64,000 bases of DNA from Chitinophaga ginsengisoli (GCF_003014595.1 NZ_PYGK01000004.1:372001-436000), one strand, 5' to 3'; shown: positions 8,269 to 16,905, counted from the stretch's first letter. The notes: generated by a model from the sequence alone, not told the origin. Made by a program: numbers and translations.

Positions 8269-9129
8269 TCAATTTGTTAACTGGTACTGTTTAGGCGTTA
8301 TGCCATGAATCTGCTTAAAAGATTGAATGAAGCTGGAGAGGTTTTCATAACCGAGTTCATAATAGATTTCACTCGCCTTGCGGTTATCCTGCCGGAGCAT
8401 TTTAGCCGCTCTTTCCATTCTTTTTTCCAACAGCCATCTGTTAGGGCTATTGCCATAAATGCTGGCAAACCTGCGTTTAAAAGAGGACAGGCTCATATTG
8501 CATAAAAAGGCAAGTTCTTCAACCGTGATATTGCTGTTTATATGTGATGTAACTGCCTGGCGGACTATCAGGTCGTCATTGGCTTCATAGCTCATGTTCC
8601 TGATTTGCTGTATCTGTCCCGGATATTGTACTGCAAGGTATAAGAACAGTTCTTCCAGTTTTACCTTTTGCAGATCGTGGTATATAGGCTTATCATCGCA
8701 AAGCATGCAATCAAGAGAACGAGTGAAATTTATCAGGAACTCGTCCTTTTCCAATAACAAAAATGGATGACTGCCGGATTGTTTTGTTTGTTTACCGAGT
8801 AATGAAGCATGACGGTCAAAAAAATCAGACAATAATTTGCTATCAAAGAAAATAAGAATACTATGATAATCTGCATTCTCAGCCGCTATCTTTTCACTCA
8901 TAAGGCAATTTCCGGCGGCTAACATTACAAACTGGTGCGGTTTTACCGTAATATGTGTGCCTGCAAAATGCACGGTTTTTTCACCTTCAAGCAAAAAGGT
9001 GAACAGGTTTTGTTGCAGCATGATGCTTGCTCTGGGAGCGGGCTTATTGGTGCGGTAACGGAGAATAGAAACATATTCGGCATCTCGTTGTACCGGTGAT
9101 GTATTAAGAGGCAAAGCATGTTCGTTCAT
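8269..9129 (-). CDS. AraC family transcriptional regulator
   Basis: A 286-residue regulator with an N-terminal cupin-like sensor region (residues 1-165) and a C-terminal double helix-turn-helix. The first helix-turn-helix is around VEELAFLCNMSLSSFKRRF, the second around ASEIYYELGYENLSSFIQSF, ending in the usual HGITPKQYQ. AraC proteins usually activate nearby genes in response to a small molecule. Candidates here are the PEBP gene downstream and the FAD oxidase upstream, both on the same strand. A TAnnTTTG-type box lies 21 bp upstream of the start. Its ligand cannot be told from sequence. Confidence 0.93.
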   Translation of the reverse strand: MNEHALPLNTSPVQRDAEYVSILRYRTNKPAPRASIMLQQNLFTFLLEGEKTVHFAGTHITVKPHQFVMLAAGNCLMSEKIAAENADYHSILIFFDSKLLSDFFDRHASLLGKQTKQSGSHPFLLLEKDEFLINFTRSLDCMLCDDKPIYHDLQKVKLEELFLYLAVQYPGQIQQIRNMSYEANDDLIVRQAVTSHINSNITVEELAFLCNMSLSSFKRRFASIYGNSPNRWLLEKRMERAAKMLRQDNRKASEIYYELGYENLSSFIQSFKQIHGITPKQYQLTN

Positions 9130-9149
9130 AAGGAAGTATATGACTGGTG

Positions 9150-9157
9150 CAAAATTA
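9150..9157 (-). promoter_or_regulatory. Candidate -7 box of the AraC gene
   Basis: On the minus strand this reads TAATTTTG, matching the Bacteroidota -7 consensus TAnnTTTG, 21 bp from the AraC start codon. No clear -33 TTTG is seen at the usual distance, so confidence is limited. Confidence 0.4.
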
Positions 9158-9243
9158 GCACATTCTTCCAGATAATAGGCCTTCCGGTATGCGGCGAAAA
9201 CATACCACCATCAGCAAACAGCTTTTATATTCCTTTGAGCTGC

Positions 9244-10728
9244 CTAATCGGCTGCCCGTATGGACAAGGCATGATAAAATATATTCAAAGGATCCCATTT
9301 AGCTTTCACTTGTTGCAGCCGTGGATAGCTTTCCTTGTAATAAAGGGTATGCCATGGAACGCCTGACTGGTTCCATTCTGCACTGGCAAGATCTGTATCC
9401 GGATGATTGATCATGCTTCCGTCTGTTTGTTGATTGGGTACAGGTACACCGCCGGAGTCTGGGAAAAGGTCCTTGTAGAAATTGCGTACCCAGTCCATAC
9501 TGGGGGTTGCACCTTCCGGATCAATCCAGCCGGTATTGCAGGCAACATCCAGGATGCAATCCCGTTGAGCCGATGCAGTGGTATCAGGTGATATTGTATT
9601 CACCTTACCTCCATAGGTGGCCATACCCAACAGCCCACCTATTTGTACATCTGCTGTGAGATACTTATAAGCGGTTGCTATCTGGCTATCAGTGAAGGGG
9701 CTTCTGAAGAAAGCGTCTTTAATTTTTGCCTGTACATTATCGAAGCCTGGTTGAAACAATTCAGGAAAAGGGTTAAGCGCAAAGCGTAACCATGCGCTTT
9801 CCTCAATTTGCAATTTATAAGGCAAACCTACCGGCTTTGCGATGGCCGCCAGATGTGCATCTATCAGCTGTGCAGCATTTGATCCTGTAGAAAGCCCTTT
9901 TATTTCCAGCTTTCCGATGTTACGGTGATTTAGAAAGAGTATGCTGAACAATTGTGTATAAGGAGAATCGGGTGCACTATTCTGCTGGCTCCATGCTCCG
10001 AAACCCCGTACCAGACGGGAAAACGCTGATTCATCAAAGTCCTTCCAATCCCATGCCACCCGGAAGGTGGTAACAGACGCCGGTGCCTTGGGCAACGCTG
10101 AAAAAGGATCAGCGCCTGTGGCATCCGGCGATCGCAGCCAGTAGCGTGTTACAATACCAAAGTTACCACCGCCGCCGCCGGTGTGTGCCCACCAGAGCTC
10201 ACGATTAGGATCATCTGCCTCCCGTGTGGCAATGACACTATACGTCTTGCCGGATGCATCGACAGTGACCAGTTCGACGGCATAGAGATAGTCTGCCGCA
10301 AGCCCATATTCCCGGCAAAGAAAGCCGAAGGCCCCACCTAATATATGTCCGCCCACACCGATGCCCGGATGTTCTCCTGCAGGAAGCACCACACCCCAAC
10401 CCAGGAATAACCTGCGATACATTTCACCAACAGTGGCGCCAGCCTCTACTACAAAGGCTGCTCTCTCATTGTCAAAGTAGATATCAGTCATCAGGGACAC
10501 ATCGATAAGTACCTGTACAGTTGGATCTGATACGAAGCCTTCCAGGCAATGTCCTCCACTGCGTACTACCGGTCGCCGTTTGCTGTCCACGGCATCCTGT
10601 ACTGCCGCTATCACATCTTTTGTAGATGTTGGCAGGCGAATATATTCAGGCTTTCCGGTAAAACGTTTGTTAAATCTCTTTCCGGCAAGATCGGAATAAC
10701 GTACGTCATTGGGTGTAATCTTTTCCAT
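9244..10728 (-). CDS. FAD-dependent oxidase, berberine-bridge-enzyme type
   Basis: A 494-residue flavoprotein of the FAD_binding_4 plus BBE architecture. Residues 25-200 hold the FAD domain: RSGGHC with His60, the residue that normally carries FAD covalently, then GVGGHILGGAFG. The C-terminal BBE segment is recognisable (YYKESYPRLQQVKAKWDPLNIF). In bicovalent members a Cys sits just before the GVGGH glycines; here that place reads AGEHPGIG, so a Cys bond is unlikely and attachment may be by His60 only. No signal peptide is seen. Such enzymes oxidise alcohols, sugars or secondary metabolites with oxygen. The substrate is unknown. The AraC gene is 114 bp downstream on the same strand. Confidence 0.93.
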   Translation of the reverse strand: MEKITPNDVRYSDLAGKRFNKRFTGKPEYIRLPTSTKDVIAAVQDAVDSKRRPVVRSGGHCLEGFVSDPTVQVLIDVSLMTDIYFDNERAAFVVEAGATVGEMYRRLFLGWGVVLPAGEHPGIGVGGHILGGAFGFLCREYGLAADYLYAVELVTVDASGKTYSVIATREADDPNRELWWAHTGGGGGNFGIVTRYWLRSPDATGADPFSALPKAPASVTTFRVAWDWKDFDESAFSRLVRGFGAWSQQNSAPDSPYTQLFSILFLNHRNIGKLEIKGLSTGSNAAQLIDAHLAAIAKPVGLPYKLQIEESAWLRFALNPFPELFQPGFDNVQAKIKDAFFRSPFTDSQIATAYKYLTADVQIGGLLGMATYGGKVNTISPDTTASAQRDCILDVACNTGWIDPEGATPSMDWVRNFYKDLFPDSGGVPVPNQQTDGSMINHPDTDLASAEWNQSGVPWHTLYYKESYPRLQQVKAKWDPLNIFYHALSIRAAD

Positions 10729-10957
10729 ATACTAAATATAAAAAAATAGTTCCCGGCCATTCGGTTGCATTTTTTCATGATAATTTTATTGTCCGGAATG
10801 GCGTACAGATCAAGAGAGAGGCACCTACTAAAAATTTGCTAAATGGTTTAACAAAAAATAACTAATTTTCCGCATCCTTTACTATCAGTTACGCATAGTG
10901 ATATACGTTAACCTAATGGACAAAGGTAACCCTGATTAATAGTGACAATTGAGAACC

Positions 10958-11914
10958 ATGCATTTACCTTTTATTGAAATCATTGAGTGGTTTGAGAAAG
11001 ACCCCAATTTGTTAATGTGGAAGTTTCCATATCCCGAAGCCGACATTAAAAATGGTGCTAAGCTGATTGTTCGTGAATCCGAAAAAGCATTGTTGCTAAG
11101 CGAAGGCAAACTAGCTGATGTATTCGATCCTGGTACACATACGCTGGCTACAGAGAATATCCCATTCCTGACGAAATTAAAAGGCTGGAAATACGGTTTC
11201 CAGGGCCCTTTTAAAGTGGATGTTTACTATCTCTCTTCTAAACAGTTTGTAAATCTGAAATGGGGCACGCCAACACCGATCATGATACCCGACAAGCAGT
11301 TTGGTCAGGTACGTGTAAGAGCCTTTGGCAGTTATAATGTACGCATTTCGGATCAGGCAAAATTCTTCCGGGAATATGCAGGCACATTACCATTCCTGTC
11401 TGCATTTGAATTGCAGAACAAACTCCGTGATTTTATTGCACCTAAGTTTGGAGAAGCACTGGCAGAAGCGCAAATACAGGTATTGGACATTGCCGGTAAC
11501 CTGAGTGCGCTGAATAGCAAGATCAGACCCCTTATCCAGCCCTATTTTGACGCATTCGGTATTGATGTAACAGAATTTACCGTAAGCAGTGTTACCCTGC
11601 CGGATGAAGTGGCAAAGCATTTTGATACCGTTACCAACATGAACATGGTAGGGGATATGGATGCATTTCTCAAATTCAATCAGGCAACAGCTATCGGTCA
11701 ACAGGGAACAGCCCTGAATGATGCTGCACAACAGGGTGCTGCTATGGCCTATATGATGAATGCCATGAATGCACAAAAGTCAGAAAGCAAGCCTGCGGAA
11801 AAACAGGACGATATTGAATCCAGGCTGAAGCAACTGAAGTCTTTACACGATAACGGATTGATAGATGCGGAGGAATACAAGGCCAAAAAAGCAGAGATCA
11901 TCGCCAAATTATAA
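10958..11914 (+). CDS. SPFH domain protein, YdjI/virion-core-like, with C-terminal SHOCT motif
   Basis: About 318 residues. Residues 1-230 match the SPFH (band 7) subgroup around Bacillus YdjI (COG4260): FIEIIEWFEKDPNLLMWKFP, GAKLIVRESEKALLL, then the conserved NKIRPLIQ-like region and YFDAFGIDVTEFTVSSVTLP. After a Gln/Ala/Met-rich linker, residues 280-318 form a SHOCT motif (LKQLKSLHDNGLIDAEEYKAKK), often a protein-interaction helix hairpin. SPFH proteins oligomerise at membranes. The ATG at 10958 was chosen over a TTG three codons earlier. It is the first of four closely spaced genes (8, 2 and 22 bp gaps), an arrangement recalling the B. subtilis ydjFGHI envelope-stress operon, though no PspA gene is visible here. 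Confidence 0.9.
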   Translation: MHLPFIEIIEWFEKDPNLLMWKFPYPEADIKNGAKLIVRESEKALLLSEGKLADVFDPGTHTLATENIPFLTKLKGWKYGFQGPFKVDVYYLSSKQFVNLKWGTPTPIMIPDKQFGQVRVRAFGSYNVRISDQAKFFREYAGTLPFLSAFELQNKLRDFIAPKFGEALAEAQIQVLDIAGNLSALNSKIRPLIQPYFDAFGIDVTEFTVSSVTLPDEVAKHFDTVTNMNMVGDMDAFLKFNQATAIGQQGTALNDAAQQGAAMAYMMNAMNAQKSESKPAEKQDDIESRLKQLKSLHDNGLIDAEEYKAKKAEIIAKL

Positions 11915-11922
11915 TACCCTAT

Positions 11923-12171
11923 ATGCAGGAGGAAAATAAGAAATTGTCGTTCATTGAGCGCATGAAACAGCGTGCTGTTTCACAGCAAAGTTACGGTGGA
12001 CAAGCTGAAAATTCAGGAGCCAACACAGAGAATGCTACCTGTCCCAATTGTGGCGCAGGCCGTGCAAAACAGGATGGATTGACGCACTGCGCCTACTGTG
12101 GACATCCTTTTATTACAACAACGCTTACTGACGGTAAATACATCAAAAAGTCAGATAATTCCAATACATAA
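11923..12171 (+). CDS. Small zinc-ribbon protein
   Basis: 82 residues with a single four-cysteine zinc ribbon: Cys40 and Cys43 in CPNCG, Cys56 and Cys59 in CAYCG. A charged N-terminal segment (LSFIERMKQRAVSQQS) may be a docking helix. It starts 8 bp after the SPFH gene and ends 2 bp before the next gene, so it is translated with them. In ydj-type operons a zinc-ribbon protein commonly accompanies the SPFH protein; a role as adaptor is inferred from that context. The protein has no transmembrane segment. Confidence 0.85.
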   Translation: MQEENKKLSFIERMKQRAVSQQSYGGQAENSGANTENATCPNCGAGRAKQDGLTHCAYCGHPFITTTLTDGKYIKKSDNSNT

Positions 12172-12173
12172 TT

Positions 12174-13148
12174 ATGGGTTTATTTAATTGGGGACAATCA
12201 CAGGAGGACAAGCAGGAATATGAGGCGTTGAAAAGTGAACTAGCGACCCTGGAAAACCGGCTGGATGCTTTCCTGGCCAAGCTGAATGAACGTGTGGATG
12301 CATTGCTTAGCGGCTTCATAGAAGAAGCGCCTTCTGTAATGGCAGAAGATGATCGCTTTGGGCAGGCATATTATCGCTTTTCCTCTGCTATGAAGGGACA
12401 GGCAGGCAGCATGCGCGAAAAGTTACGGGAAGTACTTGAAAAGCAGATTGAGCCAGTCTATAGTCGATATTCAGATACACTCTCTGCAGGAAGCGAAGGG
12501 TATAGTATACTTCATGAATGGAGGCATCGTTGCGCCAGGAAGGCAGACGAATGGGAGGAACAGTTACAGCATCGTGTAGATGAGGCTACAGAACAGGTAG
12601 AAAGAAAGGATTATGAGCCGGTTTTTGCGCAAATGATGAATGATTACTGGCAGCAGTGTCAGTTGATCAATTGCCGCCAGTGTGGCGCTAATCTGAACAT
12701 AAAACAAGTCTACTATTACAGTGCTTACGTGGCGTGCTCCCATTGTCAGACGCAAAACATCTTCGAGCCGGGAACAATAGCCCGCGACATTGAACATACT
12801 GCCAGGAAACTGGCTGAACAGCGCAGCAAACATTTCATGGATGCGCATGAGCGGCGAAAGAGAGAAGAAAGAAGTCTTTACCAGCAGATGCATGAATTGC
12901 AGCTGACACTCAGTATGGAGGAACGGGTGAAGAGGAGTGGGCCTAAATATGAGCAGCTCCTTTCACTGGAATCAAAAAGATTGCAGGCTGAAAGCGAAGC
13001 GCCTGAATTACTTGACAGGTACTACAGAAACATCTTTGACGAGCTCACAAAACTATTGCCTGATCTGGAAGAACACCATGAAAAGTTCTTCAAATCTCTG
13101 CAGGCCAATTATCAGAGATATGAAAGTAAAAGAAGCACGAATCTATAG
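12174..13148 (+). CDS. Coiled-coil protein with central zinc ribbon
   Basis: 324 residues. Residues 10-50 and 120-160 are strongly helical and charged, probably coiled coils. A zinc ribbon sits in the middle (Cys167, Cys170 in CRQCG; Cys188, Cys191 in CSHCQ). Residues 205-320 form another long helical region (ARKLAEQRSKHFMDAHERRK). No membrane segment is seen. It is the third gene of the SPFH operon. The combination of zinc ribbon and long helices suggests a structural adaptor bringing proteins to the SPFH assembly; this is inference. I do not recognise a named family. Confidence 0.85.
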   Translation: MGLFNWGQSQEDKQEYEALKSELATLENRLDAFLAKLNERVDALLSGFIEEAPSVMAEDDRFGQAYYRFSSAMKGQAGSMREKLREVLEKQIEPVYSRYSDTLSAGSEGYSILHEWRHRCARKADEWEEQLQHRVDEATEQVERKDYEPVFAQMMNDYWQQCQLINCRQCGANLNIKQVYYYSAYVACSHCQTQNIFEPGTIARDIEHTARKLAEQRSKHFMDAHERRKREERSLYQQMHELQLTLSMEERVKRSGPKYEQLLSLESKRLQAESEAPELLDRYYRNIFDELTKLLPDLEEHHEKFFKSLQANYQRYESKRSTNL

Positions 13149-13170
13149 TTAACTATAAAAACAACAGACC

Positions 13171-13740
13171 ATGGGACAAAACCCCTTATTTGAACCTATT
13201 CATGGCATCAGCCTGTACGATTACTCCGCTGCCAACGCAAAGATTGCGAATGGTGTTGCCGTTGATGCCATCTGTAGCGCGCTTGGCGTAGAAACACCTG
13301 TATGGGAAGAAGCTAGCCAGGGTTGGGTACAACGTATGCAGGAAGATTCCGAATTTATCGTAATCTCTGAAATGGGCGTTTTATTCGGACAAGCCAGTGA
13401 ACACCCTAAATTAGGCCATCTCCAGCCGGTAGCAGGCGCAGGAAATGCACAGAACCTGGATAGACTGGCTACTGACCGCTACTTCTATGAGGAACTGAGT
13501 GGTGCGCGTACAGCGGCATATGAAGCCGGTCTGGATGGCGCCAAATGGATACAGGATAATTATGGCATCTCTCTTGGCGATTTCCAGCAGGTAGCTATGC
13601 AGTGGATGGAACAACAGCGAGACGAAAGCTCTGAAGAAACACTGGAATATGTGAATTATATGGATGCAAAAAGGCAGGAGTATGCAAAGAGATTTGCTGA
13701 TGAAAACGGCGGCAATATAGCTGACGACGTGGAGTTTTAA
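13171..13740 (+). CDS. DUF6620-like protein
   Basis: 189 residues, soluble and acidic. The opening (NPLFEPIHGISLYDYSAANAKI, then ALGVETPVWEEASQGWVQRM) fits a conserved family that I remember as DUF6620. Such proteins occur near SPFH or tellurite-type stress genes. Conserved Trp and Gly-rich segments (GLFGQ-like VLFGQASEHPKLG) are present. It ends the four-gene operon and is followed at once by a strong bidirectional hairpin. Function is unknown; the DUF number is from memory and less certain than the gene call. Confidence 0.85.
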   Translation: MGQNPLFEPIHGISLYDYSAANAKIANGVAVDAICSALGVETPVWEEASQGWVQRMQEDSEFIVISEMGVLFGQASEHPKLGHLQPVAGAGNAQNLDRLATDRYFYEELSGARTAAYEAGLDGAKWIQDNYGISLGDFQQVAMQWMEQQRDESSEETLEYVNYMDAKRQEYAKRFADENGGNIADDVEF

Positions 13741-13759
13741 TAATGCAGACTATCAGATA

Positions 13760-13797
13760 AAAAATGCCTTCCGGTTGAGAGACCGGAAGGCATTTTT
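13760..13797. terminator. Bidirectional hairpin terminator
   Basis: A perfect 16-bp stem (13760-13775 with 13782-13797) with a 6-base loop, A-run on one side and T-run on the other. It lies between the convergent DUF6620-like gene and the NmrA-type gene and can end both transcripts. Confidence 0.95.
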
Positions 13798-13806
13798 ATT
13801 GAAGCA

Positions 13807-14691
13807 TCAACTGTTATATGCAGCAGCAAATTCCTTTGCAAAATCATCCAGCTTTATCCTGCCCAGGGCGGCAGGTTTATTCTTGTCATAATCCTCCCAT
13901 AAAATACCACTCCTTACAGCAGAACCCATTTCAACAAAGGTGCTTGCAATAGCAGGGGGTAACCCTGCTCCGGTCATGCCGGCCAGACTATCTTCATCGC
14001 TGAATTCAACCCAGGGCAATTCAGGCTTGCCTATTGCAGTACCCAGCGTTTTAACGAGCGTTGAGATCTTTTGCTCATCACTGATCACATAACGATAGCT
14101 TTTGCCGCTGAAGGAACCTTGTAACTCCTGTGCAGCTGCTTCTGCAATATCCCGTGGATGTACCATTACCAGTCTTGCTTCTTTGCTATAGTTGTTGCCC
14201 AGAATACCCTGGTGTTTAATCATGTCTATATTGGCAAAGAAGTTGACATAAAAGAATCCGGCACGCAGATGTTTAACGGCCACATTATCCAGCGTGTTTA
14301 GCATCAGTTCCACATCATGTAATCCTGTTATAGGCCCAGTACTATTCTCAAGATGAGCGCCGATACTGCTCAGGTTTACCACGCGTGTTACGCCAGACGC
14401 TTTGATGGCGGCGGTATAATTTTTACCAATGTCGTTAATGTATTGCCTGTAATTGGTAGCGCCGAAATTCGGTGGCACCATCGTGTAAACTGCGTCTGCA
14501 CCAGTAAATGTTTTGGTCAGGAATGCAAGGTCTGCTACAGACCCTATCGCTGCTTTTGCCCCTAAGGCTTCGATAGCGCCTACTTTGCCAGAGTCACTGC
14601 TGATGATAGTTACGTCATGGCCTGCGCCTGTCAATATCTCTGCTAACGGCTTGCTGATATGTCCCAGAGAGCCTGTTACTATAATTTTCAT
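13807..14691 (-). CDS. NmrA-like NAD(P)-binding protein
   Basis: 294 residues of the atypical short-chain dehydrogenase group. The Rossmann start is IIVTGSLGHISKPLAEILTG (glycine motif TGSLGHIS), followed by DAVYTMVPPNFG and VVNLSSIGAH. Family members are NAD(P)H-binding reductases or redox sensors. The gene is divergent from an HxlR regulator only 83 bp away, a common pairing in which the HxlR protein controls the reductase in response to reactive small molecules. No substrate can be read from the sequence. A second NmrA-type gene lies at 20120-21079. Confidence 0.92.
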   Translation of the reverse strand: MKIIVTGSLGHISKPLAEILTGAGHDVTIISSDSGKVGAIEALGAKAAIGSVADLAFLTKTFTGADAVYTMVPPNFGATNYRQYINDIGKNYTAAIKASGVTRVVNLSSIGAHLENSTGPITGLHDVELMLNTLDNVAVKHLRAGFFYVNFFANIDMIKHQGILGNNYSKEARLVMVHPRDIAEAAAQELQGSFSGKSYRYVISDEQKISTLVKTLGTAIGKPELPWVEFSDEDSLAGMTGAGLPPAIASTFVEMGSAVRSGILWEDYDKNKPAALGRIKLDDFAKEFAAAYNS

Positions 14692-14702
14692 ACTTTAAAA
14701 TG

Positions 14703-14734
14703 TTTGTTTGTTTTACAACGCAAAACTATCTTTG
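14703..14734 (+). promoter_or_regulatory. Promoter of the HxlR gene (TTTG, TATCTTTG)
   Basis: TATCTTTG at 14727-14734 matches the TAnnTTTG -7 box. Two TTTG copies at 14703-14706 and 14707-14710 lie 20 and 16 bp upstream, a plausible -33 box. The gene start is 41 bp further on. The HxlR protein probably also binds this divergent region. Confidence 0.6.
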
Positions 14735-14774
14735 TACAAACTTTTTGACAAGTACCTACCCCAAAGTAAGTAGC

Positions 14775-15173
14775 ATGACTAAAGTGAAAGAAAGCTCAAC
14801 AAGAAATTATAATAAGGGCATTGCTGAAATGACCTGTCCTATTACTTATGTCATGAATAAGATCGGTGGCCACTGGAAATCGATCATTCTCTACTACCTG
14901 ATAAGTGGCCCTAAACGCTACGGTGAGCTGAAACGTTTGATACCTGCCATTACGGAGAAAATGCTGATACAGCATTTAAAGCAATTACAGGAAGATAATC
15001 TTATAAACAGAAAGGCAGAGGATATTGTTCCGCCGCATGTTATTTACAGCCTTACGCCATCCGGTGAGGAATTAGGGCCAGTATTGATGGCAATGGCTGA
15101 TTGGGCCATAAAAGACAATGCAAAATATGCCGGCTTTACCGCGTCAGCAGACGTAGATATAAACGCCAAATAA
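14775..15173 (+). CDS. HxlR family transcriptional regulator
   Basis: About 132 residues with a winged helix-turn-helix. The family signature is clear: MTCPITYVMNKIGGHWKSIIL, then GPKRYGELKRLIPAITEKML and YSLTPSGEELGPVL. The Cys in MTCP is the one that senses oxidants or electrophiles in characterised members. I start at ATG 14775 (MTKVKESS); an in-frame ATG at 14700 would place 25 unconserved residues across the promoter box. It is divergent from the NmrA-type reductase, its likely target. Confidence 0.93.
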   Translation: MTKVKESSTRNYNKGIAEMTCPITYVMNKIGGHWKSIILYYLISGPKRYGELKRLIPAITEKMLIQHLKQLQEDNLINRKAEDIVPPHVIYSLTPSGEELGPVLMAMADWAIKDNAKYAGFTASADVDINAK

Positions 15174-15349
15174 AGTGCATTAACAGGGGGGAATCGCCAG
15201 GCCCCAATCCCCACCTTTGGAAGATAATGCCAAGAAACGGCATTAAACCGGGCATAGAAGAGAACTGTTAATAGTTTGCTAAACATACTTTCGCCTTTAA
15301 ATTTTTCAATTAAACCAGCGTCAAAGAATTAGAAAAAAAATTAAAGGTC

Positions 15350-15733
15350 ATGAAAAAGATAATAGCAATACTGCTACTTGCAGTAACGGTTCAAAGCGCT
15401 TCAGCAATGGTTCCTAATGGCCCTATAAGAGGTTTTCATGGTGGTGGTTTTTACCCCAGAACAACCGTAGTTGTGGGCGGTGGTTTCTACAACCCTTACT
15501 TTTCTCCTTTTTATTATGGCTACCCGTATCCATATACAGCTGCTGTGCCTTACCAGCCAACAAAGCTGGACATGCAGATAGCGAATATCAGAAACGATTA
15601 TGCGGATAAGATTGAATCCGTAAAAATGGATAAAGATCTTACCGGTAAAGAAAGACGTGCACAGATAAGGGAATTCAAGAGAGACCGTGACCAGGCTGTC
15701 CTTGAAGCCAAAAGGAACTACTACAAATCTTAA
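15350..15733 (+). CDS. Secreted Gly/Tyr-rich protein with charged helical tail
   Basis: 127 residues with a signal peptide (MKKIIAILLLAVTVQSASA). The mature N-terminal half is Gly/Tyr/Pro/Phe-rich (FHGGGFYPR, NPYFSPFYYGYPYPY), a flexible surface-type sequence. Residues 70-127 are a charged helix (IRNDYADKIESVKMDK, KERRAQIREFKRDRDQAV), probably a coiled coil. Similar small periplasmic proteins occur in other Bacteroidota, but their function is unknown to me. It is a single gene with its own terminator. A start at ATG 15350 follows an AAAGGT sequence six bases upstream. Confidence 0.85.
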   Translation: MKKIIAILLLAVTVQSASAMVPNGPIRGFHGGGFYPRTTVVVGGGFYNPYFSPFYYGYPYPYTAAVPYQPTKLDMQIANIRNDYADKIESVKMDKDLTGKERRAQIREFKRDRDQAVLEAKRNYYKS

Positions 15734-15753
15734 ATCTTACATTTGGTTCATGC

Positions 15754-15783
15754 AAAAGGGATGATCTTCGGACCATCCCTTTT
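15754..15783. terminator. Hairpin terminator with UUCG loop
   Basis: A 13-bp stem with one mismatch (15754-15766 with 15771-15783), closed by a C(UUCG)G tetraloop and flanked by A and T runs. It is shared by the convergent secreted-protein gene and DUF2306 gene. Confidence 0.9.
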
Positions 15784-15789
15784 CGTTTG

Positions 15790-16437
15790 TCATATCCTGC
15801 CGGCCCTTCTCTGCCGGAGGGATAATATCACTTCATAGATATACAGCGGAACAGCCCAGCCCATCCAGAAAAGAGAGGGTGAAAAATCAGCGAAACTTCC
15901 CAGCGATTGAACAACTGGCAGTCTTGCCGTCAGCCCCGATATGACGAAGGCCAACGTGACAATATAACTTCTGGTCATCCACTCCTTATGGAGTTTAATT
16001 TGTCTTTTGCGGATGGTCCACCAGGCAATAAAGGAGGAGGATATCCAGACACTTACCCACACCTGTAATGAAAATGCATACGCCCAGTTGATGGCATAAG
16101 CGGTGGTAAAAGCCAGGATCACGGCACAGGTACTGCTTGCCAGGATAGCCAGCAGATAAAGGGTGCCAATGACGCGGTGCAACTGCCAGCTTTTGGTTCT
16201 CAGCCGTTCCCAGAATTGTAAAGGACCAAGAATGAGCGCTCCCCCTCCGGCGGTAATATGTAGCAGCAATACCCATTTTAGTTTGAAGTATTTGCCCAAT
16301 GCATCAGGCGTGAGCTGGAGAAAATGATCAGCGCCATGCATGAAATACCAGGTGATCGCTACAATGACTGCCCAGATCAATATTTTAAAGACATCATTTA
16401 TGCTCCATGAAGAGGCTACAGCAGATAAATTTTTCAT
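15790..16437 (-). CDS. DUF2306 family membrane protein
   Basis: About 215 residues with six or so transmembrane helices. The family pattern is visible: HITAGGGALILGPLQF, then RLRTKSWQLHRVIGTLYLLAIL and KLHKEWMTRSYIVTLAFV. Conserved His residues in these helices could bind haem or another cofactor, but the role of DUF2306 is not established. I prefer the ATG at 16437 (MKNLSAV); another ATG at 16464 would add nine residues. The adjacent HxlR gene 39-66 bp upstream on the same strand may regulate it. Confidence 0.88.
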   Translation of the reverse strand: MKNLSAVASSWSINDVFKILIWAVIVAITWYFMHGADHFLQLTPDALGKYFKLKWVLLLHITAGGGALILGPLQFWERLRTKSWQLHRVIGTLYLLAILASSTCAVILAFTTAYAINWAYAFSLQVWVSVWISSSFIAWWTIRKRQIKLHKEWMTRSYIVTLAFVISGLTARLPVVQSLGSFADFSPSLFWMGWAVPLYIYEVILSLRQRRAGRI

Positions 16438-16503
16438 GTTCAATATGTCATTAATTGAACACAAAATTCATGAAGGAGATCGTTGTAATCAATAACCGAA
16501 AAA

Positions 16504-16905
16504 TTATTCGGTGGCGGGAGCCAGGCAGGACGACTGTTGCCGGGAAGTTTGTCGGCCGGTAGCTACTTTTTTTACCTTTCCTGAATAGGCTGCTCCCCAT
16601 TGGTCCATTGAGACAATCACAGGAAGAAGGCTTTTGCCCATATCGGTAAGGGCGTAATCAACATGTAAAGGAAAGCCTTTATGTACTTTCTTAGCGACAA
16701 TACCATATGATTCAAGTTCCCTCAGCTGCATGTCAACTACTCTTGGGGTAGCAGTAATGAGTTGTTTATGTATTTCGCTGGGCCGCTTATAACCCCTGTT
16801 GATAAGATCCACAATGCAGGGTTTCCATTTTGCCCCGAGTACTTTCATGAATACAGTAACGCCACAATCCAGGTCTTCAGGCGTCTTTCTTTCGTATGTC
16901 TGCAT
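16504..16905 (-). CDS. HxlR family transcriptional regulator
   Basis: 133 residues with the HxlR winged helix-turn-helix: DCGVTVFMKVLGAKWKPCIV, then RGYKRPSEIHKQL, VVDMQLRELESYG and YALTDMGKSLLPVI. Two Cys residues near the recognition core (Cys14 and Cys30) could allow redox sensing. It lies just upstream of the DUF2306 gene on the same strand. The C-terminal 20 residues (TGRQTSRQQSSCLAPATE) are unlike the family core and look disordered. Confidence 0.92.
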   Translation of the reverse strand: MQTYERKTPEDLDCGVTVFMKVLGAKWKPCIVDLINRGYKRPSEIHKQLITATPRVVDMQLRELESYGIVAKKVHKGFPLHVDYALTDMGKSLLPVIVSMDQWGAAYSGKVKKVATGRQTSRQQSSCLAPATE

